DNA from: [Eubacterium] eligens ATCC 27750
Lineage (GTDB): Bacteria > Bacillota > Clostridia > Lachnospirales > Lachnospiraceae
Assembly (NCBI RefSeq): GCF_000146185.1
Contig: NC_012780.1
Location: 434,001 to 498,000 of the forward strand
Direction: 5' to 3'
DNA: 64,000 nt
Shown here one piece after another: positions 60,868 to 64,000 of the stretch. The translations under genes were made by a program, and so were the position numbers. Position 1 is the stretch's first letter, and each line of letters starts with the position of its first letter. A model generated the notes under the pieces. It was not told the DNA's origin and ran no database searches. It worked only from the letters and a program-made list of their open reading frames with translations.

Positions 60868-61866
60868 TTAGTTTCCTATCTTTTTAATTGTTTCCCCTTC
60901 GATTAGTTCCGCATCTACAACAACCCTCTTTACTATCGTTGCCCTGGGATTCTCTATAGCACTTATAAGCTCATCTGCGGCAATCTTGCCGATCTCCCTG
61001 GTGTTCTGACGAATTGTTGTAATCTTAGGATTTAACATCTGCGAGAATCTTGTTCCATCGTAACCTGCAACAGACACATTCTTCGGACTATGCAATTTCA
61101 TATTCTTAATAGCATTCTTGCCCCCAACAACAGATAAATCATCTGGATAAAAAATACATGTTGGCGGTTCCTTTAATTTTAACAGCTCATATGTAAGCTT
61201 CTCAGCTTTTATCGAATCAAGATAGGTTGATTCTTTAATGTATTCATCTGGAACTTCTACCCCTAATTCACCCATTGTCTTATAAAAGGCTGCCAGACGT
61301 TCTTTCGTAACCTCTGATTCAACGTTTCCATAAATATAAGCTATCTTTCTGTGTCCCCTGCTGTACGCGTAACGTACTAATTCACTCATCCCTTTCACGT
61401 TGTTAGAATTGACCGATGTACTGCCATTGAAAATGTAGTCGATGGTCACAACTGGTAATCTCCCGTTAACCATTTCATAGATTTCAGGATTGCTGAAATC
61501 CTCACAAGCTACAAGCACGCCATCAAAATTCCTGTATAAACAGTGTTCGTAGAAAGTCATCTTCTTAGAGTGATTGCTTACAAATGTAATATCATACCCC
61601 TTCTTCTCTGCTTCATTCTTAAAACTCTCAAGAACCTCGGCAAAATACTCATGTGCAAGACCATTATTAAGAAGAACTCCTATGTTATATGAACGGTTCG
61701 TCTTAAGTGCTCTGGCTGCTGAATTCGGATAATATCCAAGTCTGTTAGCTGCCTCTTTAACTTTCCTGCGTGTCTCTTCACTGATGTCACTATGGTCATT
61801 GAGAGCTTTACTTACTGTAGCAATTGAAACCCCACATTCTACAGCAACATCTTTCATAGATACCAT
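60868..61866 (-). CDS. LacI-family transcription regulator
   Basis: A LacI/GalR repressor of about 332 residues. The N-terminal HTH reads VSMKDVAVECGVSIATVSKALN, followed by the hinge PNSAARALK and a sugar-binding domain (residues 60-332). First gene of the ABC operon. The ATG at codon 8 of the frame behind AAAGGA is chosen. A 14-bp site near its own promoter is repeated upstream of the GH94 gene, so it probably controls both. Confidence 0.9.
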   Translation of the reverse strand: MVSMKDVAVECGVSIATVSKALNDHSDISEETRRKVKEAANRLGYYPNSAARALKTNRSYNIGVLLNNGLAHEYFAEVLESFKNEAEKKGYDITFVSNHSKKMTFYEHCLYRNFDGVLVACEDFSNPEIYEMVNGRLPVVTIDYIFNGSTSVNSNNVKGMSELVRYAYSRGHRKIAYIYGNVESEVTKERLAAFYKTMGELGVEVPDEYIKESTYLDSIKAEKLTYELLKLKEPPTCIFYPDDLSVVGGKNAIKNMKLHSPKNVSVAGYDGTRFSQMLNPKITTIRQNTREIGKIAADELISAIENPRATIVKRVVVDAELIEGETIKKIGN

Positions 61867-61888
61867 AGATTCATTCCTTTCATGCATT

Positions 61889-61902
61889 ACTTAATCGTTT
61901 TC
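61889..61902 (-). promoter_or_regulatory. LacI-type operator in the lacI leader
   Basis: GAAAACGATTAAGT on the minus strand, just after the transcription start expected from the promoter at 61911-61939. The same 14 bases occur at 62097-62110. Confidence 0.65.
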
Positions 61903-61910
61903 GTAGCTTT

Positions 61911-61939
61911 ACTATAACTCATATCAGATATAAATGCAA
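61911..61939 (-). promoter_or_regulatory. promoter of the lacI-ABC operon
   Basis: TTGCAT (61934-61939) and TATAGT (61911-61916) on the minus strand, 17 bases apart. Confidence 0.7.
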
Positions 61940-62096
61940 GCACTTTTGTAAATTTTACTTATTTTCTTATATATCATTGTATTTTTTGTGCATTTCTACC
62001 AATTCTTATTCAAATTCAAAATAATCATTGATTTAATCCAAGCCTTAAAATATACTTATTACTATAAAATCAATATTAGAACTTGTACCTTAATGC

Positions 62097-62110
62097 ACTT
62101 AATCGTTTTC
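62097..62110 (+). promoter_or_regulatory. LacI-type operator in the GH94 promoter
   Basis: ACTTAATCGTTTTC on the plus strand, identical to the lacI site. It sits about 30 bases before the GH94 start, just ahead of TATAAA. Confidence 0.6.
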
Positions 62111-62140
62111 TATAAATTATATGTGTACAGGAGGTATAAT

Positions 62141-64000
62141 ATGCAATTCGGTTTTTTTGATGACATCAATAAAGAATATGTCATAACTACACCAGAAACT
62201 CCATTGCCATGGATTAATTACTTAGGCTGCGAGAATTTTTTCAGTCTTAAGAGCAATACCGGCGGAGGATACTGTTTCTATAAGGATGCCAAGCTGCTCC
62301 GACTCACAAGATATCGCTATAATAATTCTCCTTTAGATAACAACGGTCACTACATTTATATTAAAGATGAGGATACCATATGGAATCCTGGATGGCAGCC
62401 ATCCCAGACACCAGTTGAGGATTATACATGTCGTCACGGACTTGGATATACAGTGATTTCTTCATCCAAGAATGACATTAAAGCTACACAGACTGCTCTC
62501 GTTCCTATTGGAGATAATTGTGAACTTGATAAACTTACTATTAAGAACACAGGAAATTCTGTTAAACATTTATCTGTATATTCTTATATAGAATTCTGTT
62601 TATGGAATGCAGTTGATGACTGCAACAACTTCCAGCGTAACTTCAGCACAGGCGAAGTTGAAGTTCAGCCAGAGATTAATATTGGCACCGCTGCCATGTC
62701 AGCAATATATCACAAGACAGAATACCGTGAACGGCGTAACCATTATGCTGTTCATGCCGTCAGCACTGCTGCCAACGGTTTTGATACAAGCAGAGAAAGT
62801 TTCATCGGTACATACGGAAGTCCTGCAATGCCTAAAGCTGTTAAAGAAGGTACATCTTATAATTCTATTGCAAGCGGATGGTCACCTGTTGGATCTTTCA
62901 GAATCGATATTGACCTTGAGCCGGGCGAAGAGAAAGAATATGTATTCATTATAGGATATGCAGAGAACCCTGATGATAAGAAGTGGGAATCATTCGGAAT
63001 CATTAACAAAGAACCTGCATATGCCCTTCTTGAAAAATACAACACTCCGGCAAAATTTGATACAGCTCTTGCTGCTTTAAAAGATTACTGGACTCATCTT
63101 CTCTCATCTTATATTGTTGACACAGAAGACAAGAAGCTCTGCCGTATGGTTAATATATGGAATCAGTATCAGTGCATGGTAACATTTAACATGTCAAGAT
63201 CTGCTTCCTATTATGAGTCTGGAACCGGACGTGGTATGGGATTTAGAGATTCCTGCCAGGATTTACTTGGCTTCGTACATCTTATTCCTGATTCAGCAAG
63301 ACAGAGAATTCTTGATATTGCTGCTACTCAATTTGAAGATGGAAGTGCATATCACCAGTATCAGCCATTAACTAAGAAAGGTAATTCTGATATTGGTTCA
63401 GGCTTTAACGATGATCCTCTCTGGCTTATTGCAGGAACAGCTGCATATCTTAAAGAAACAGGCGATTTCAGCATTCTTGATGAAAAGGTAGCATTTGACT
63501 GCGATACAAGTAAGGCACAGCCGCTTATGGAACATTTAAGAAGATCCTTTAATTATACAACTACTCATCTTGGACCGCATAAGCTGCCACTTATCGGAAG
63601 AGCTGACTGGAATGACTGTCTCAACTTAAACTGCTTCTCTTCTGCTCCGGGTGAATCTTTCCAGACTACCGGACCATCAGAAGGACCTGTTGCTGAATCG
63701 GTATTTATCGCCGGAATGTATGTAAAATATGGCAATGAATATGCAGACATATGCCACATAGCAGGTCTTACAGAGGAAGAAAATGCTGTACGTTCCCATG
63801 TTGATGACATGTATAAAGCTGTTCTTGATGCAGGCTGGGATGGTGAATGGTTCCTTCGTGCATATGATGCCGAAAGCCGTAAGGTTGGTTCACATGAATG
63901 TGAAGATGGACAGATATACATTGAACCACAGGGCTTCTGTGTTATGGCAGGTATAGGTGTCAAAGAAGGACTCGCACAGAAAGCTATGGATTCAGTAGAA
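62141..64000 (+). CDS. cellobiose phosphorylase, GH94 (partial)
   Basis: The first 620 codons are present and the gene runs off the window. Opens MQFGFFDDINKEYVITTPET. The family's catalytic Asp lies in GRADWNDCLN near residue 488, and phosphate/sugar-binding segments (GMGFRDSCQD near 369; GSGFNDDPLW near 422) match GH94. It splits cellobiose with phosphate into glucose-1-phosphate and glucose in the cytoplasm. AGGAGGTATAAT precedes the ATG. Divergent from the LacI-ABC operon and sharing its operator. Alternatives are other GH94 (e.g. cellodextrin) phosphorylases. Confidence 0.93.
   Translation, partial: MQFGFFDDINKEYVITTPETPLPWINYLGCENFFSLKSNTGGGYCFYKDAKLLRLTRYRYNNSPLDNNGHYIYIKDEDTIWNPGWQPSQTPVEDYTCRHGLGYTVISSSKNDIKATQTALVPIGDNCELDKLTIKNTGNSVKHLSVYSYIEFCLWNAVDDCNNFQRNFSTGEVEVQPEINIGTAAMSAIYHKTEYRERRNHYAVHAVSTAANGFDTSRESFIGTYGSPAMPKAVKEGTSYNSIASGWSPVGSFRIDIDLEPGEEKEYVFIIGYAENPDDKKWESFGIINKEPAYALLEKYNTPAKFDTALAALKDYWTHLLSSYIVDTEDKKLCRMVNIWNQYQCMVTFNMSRSASYYESGTGRGMGFRDSCQDLLGFVHLIPDSARQRILDIAATQFEDGSAYHQYQPLTKKGNSDIGSGFNDDPLWLIAGTAAYLKETGDFSILDEKVAFDCDTSKAQPLMEHLRRSFNYTTTHLGPHKLPLIGRADWNDCLNLNCFSSAPGESFQTTGPSEGPVAESVFIAGMYVKYGNEYADICHIAGLTEEENAVRSHVDDMYKAVLDAGWDGEWFLRAYDAESRKVGSHECEDGQIYIEPQGFCVMAGIGVKEGLAQKAMDSVE

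Noticed and set aside
1..64000. Search for CRISPR arrays, tRNA or rRNA genes
   Set aside because: No regularly spaced repeats, tRNA-like cloverleafs or rRNA-like stretches were noticed by eye. A tRNAscan or CRISPR search could still find something missed.

Overview
The window looks like chromosome of a low-GC anaerobic Firmicute of the Lachnospiraceae, perhaps a pectin-using gut species close to Lachnospira (Eubacterium) eligens. That is inference from gene content: pyruvate formate-lyase activase, anaerobic NrdG, class III fructose bisphosphatase, HemZ, a T-box threonyl-tRNA synthetase, a rhamnogalacturonan-lyase-like enzyme and a cellobiose phosphorylase. Most genes lie on the minus strand. 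No tRNA, rRNA or CRISPR array was seen.

Layout. 1-2.6 kb: a partial NifX-like protein, two small proteins and fbp. 2.7-9.6 kb: an AT-rich accessory island with an anti-phage-type dCTP deaminase, an ASCH protein, a GNAT-PUA protein, a zinc-finger protein, two copies of a ~175-bp leader-like element, a decapitated manA, an antitoxin-like small ORF and fragments. 9.7-13.7 kb: a choline uptake and phosphorylcholine-activation operon (BCCT carrier, LicC, and an HTH-LicC-LicA fusion). 14-23.4 kb: hemZ, an MBL hydrolase, rel, a TIM-barrel isomerase, a PL26-like lyase, nrdG and dut. 23.4-37.5 kb: a lipoprotein foldase, infC-rpmI-rplT with an attenuated leader, DegV, an unusual alarmone-synthetase operon (add, RelA-like, response regulator), regulators, a CAP lipoprotein, pflA, a Suv3-like helicase, and thrS with its T-box. 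37.5-46.3 kb: a chemoreceptor, a PTS-like membrane protein, a decayed ATPase, a deformylase and a self-contained fructose PTS operon (fruK-fruA-ptsH-ptsI). 46.5-56.3 kb: RibU, a MarR-like regulator, NhaC, EamA, a nuclease-fold protein, a YhaN/YhaO-like pair and an M56 sensor peptidase. 56.5-64 kb: galM, a LacI-controlled sugar ABC transporter and a divergent GH94 phosphorylase.

How it works together. Carbon genes dominate: fructose enters as fructose-1-phosphate; cello-oligosaccharides are probably imported by the ABC system and phosphorolysed by GH94, and a shared 14-bp operator ties the two; a pectin side-chain lyase adds more sugars. Two different (p)ppGpp synthetase proteins, rel and the RelA-like fusion, are encoded about 9 kb apart.

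The most notable candidate system is the cassette at about 3.0-8.4 kb. Two homologous leader elements in the same orientation lie ahead of the zinc-finger/GNAT/ASCH block and ahead of the dCTP deaminase. Each carries a ribosome-binding site, a tiny ORF and a terminator-like hairpin. One sits where the antitoxin RNA avcI sits relative to avcD in known AvcID systems. Other notable points are a nuclease-like protein without the expected catalytic His, an HPr with Lys at the regulatory Ser46 position, a deformylase without the motif-1 Gln, a probable AUU start in infC, and hairpin-rich inserts bearing GCGAAGC mini-hairpins in two leaders.
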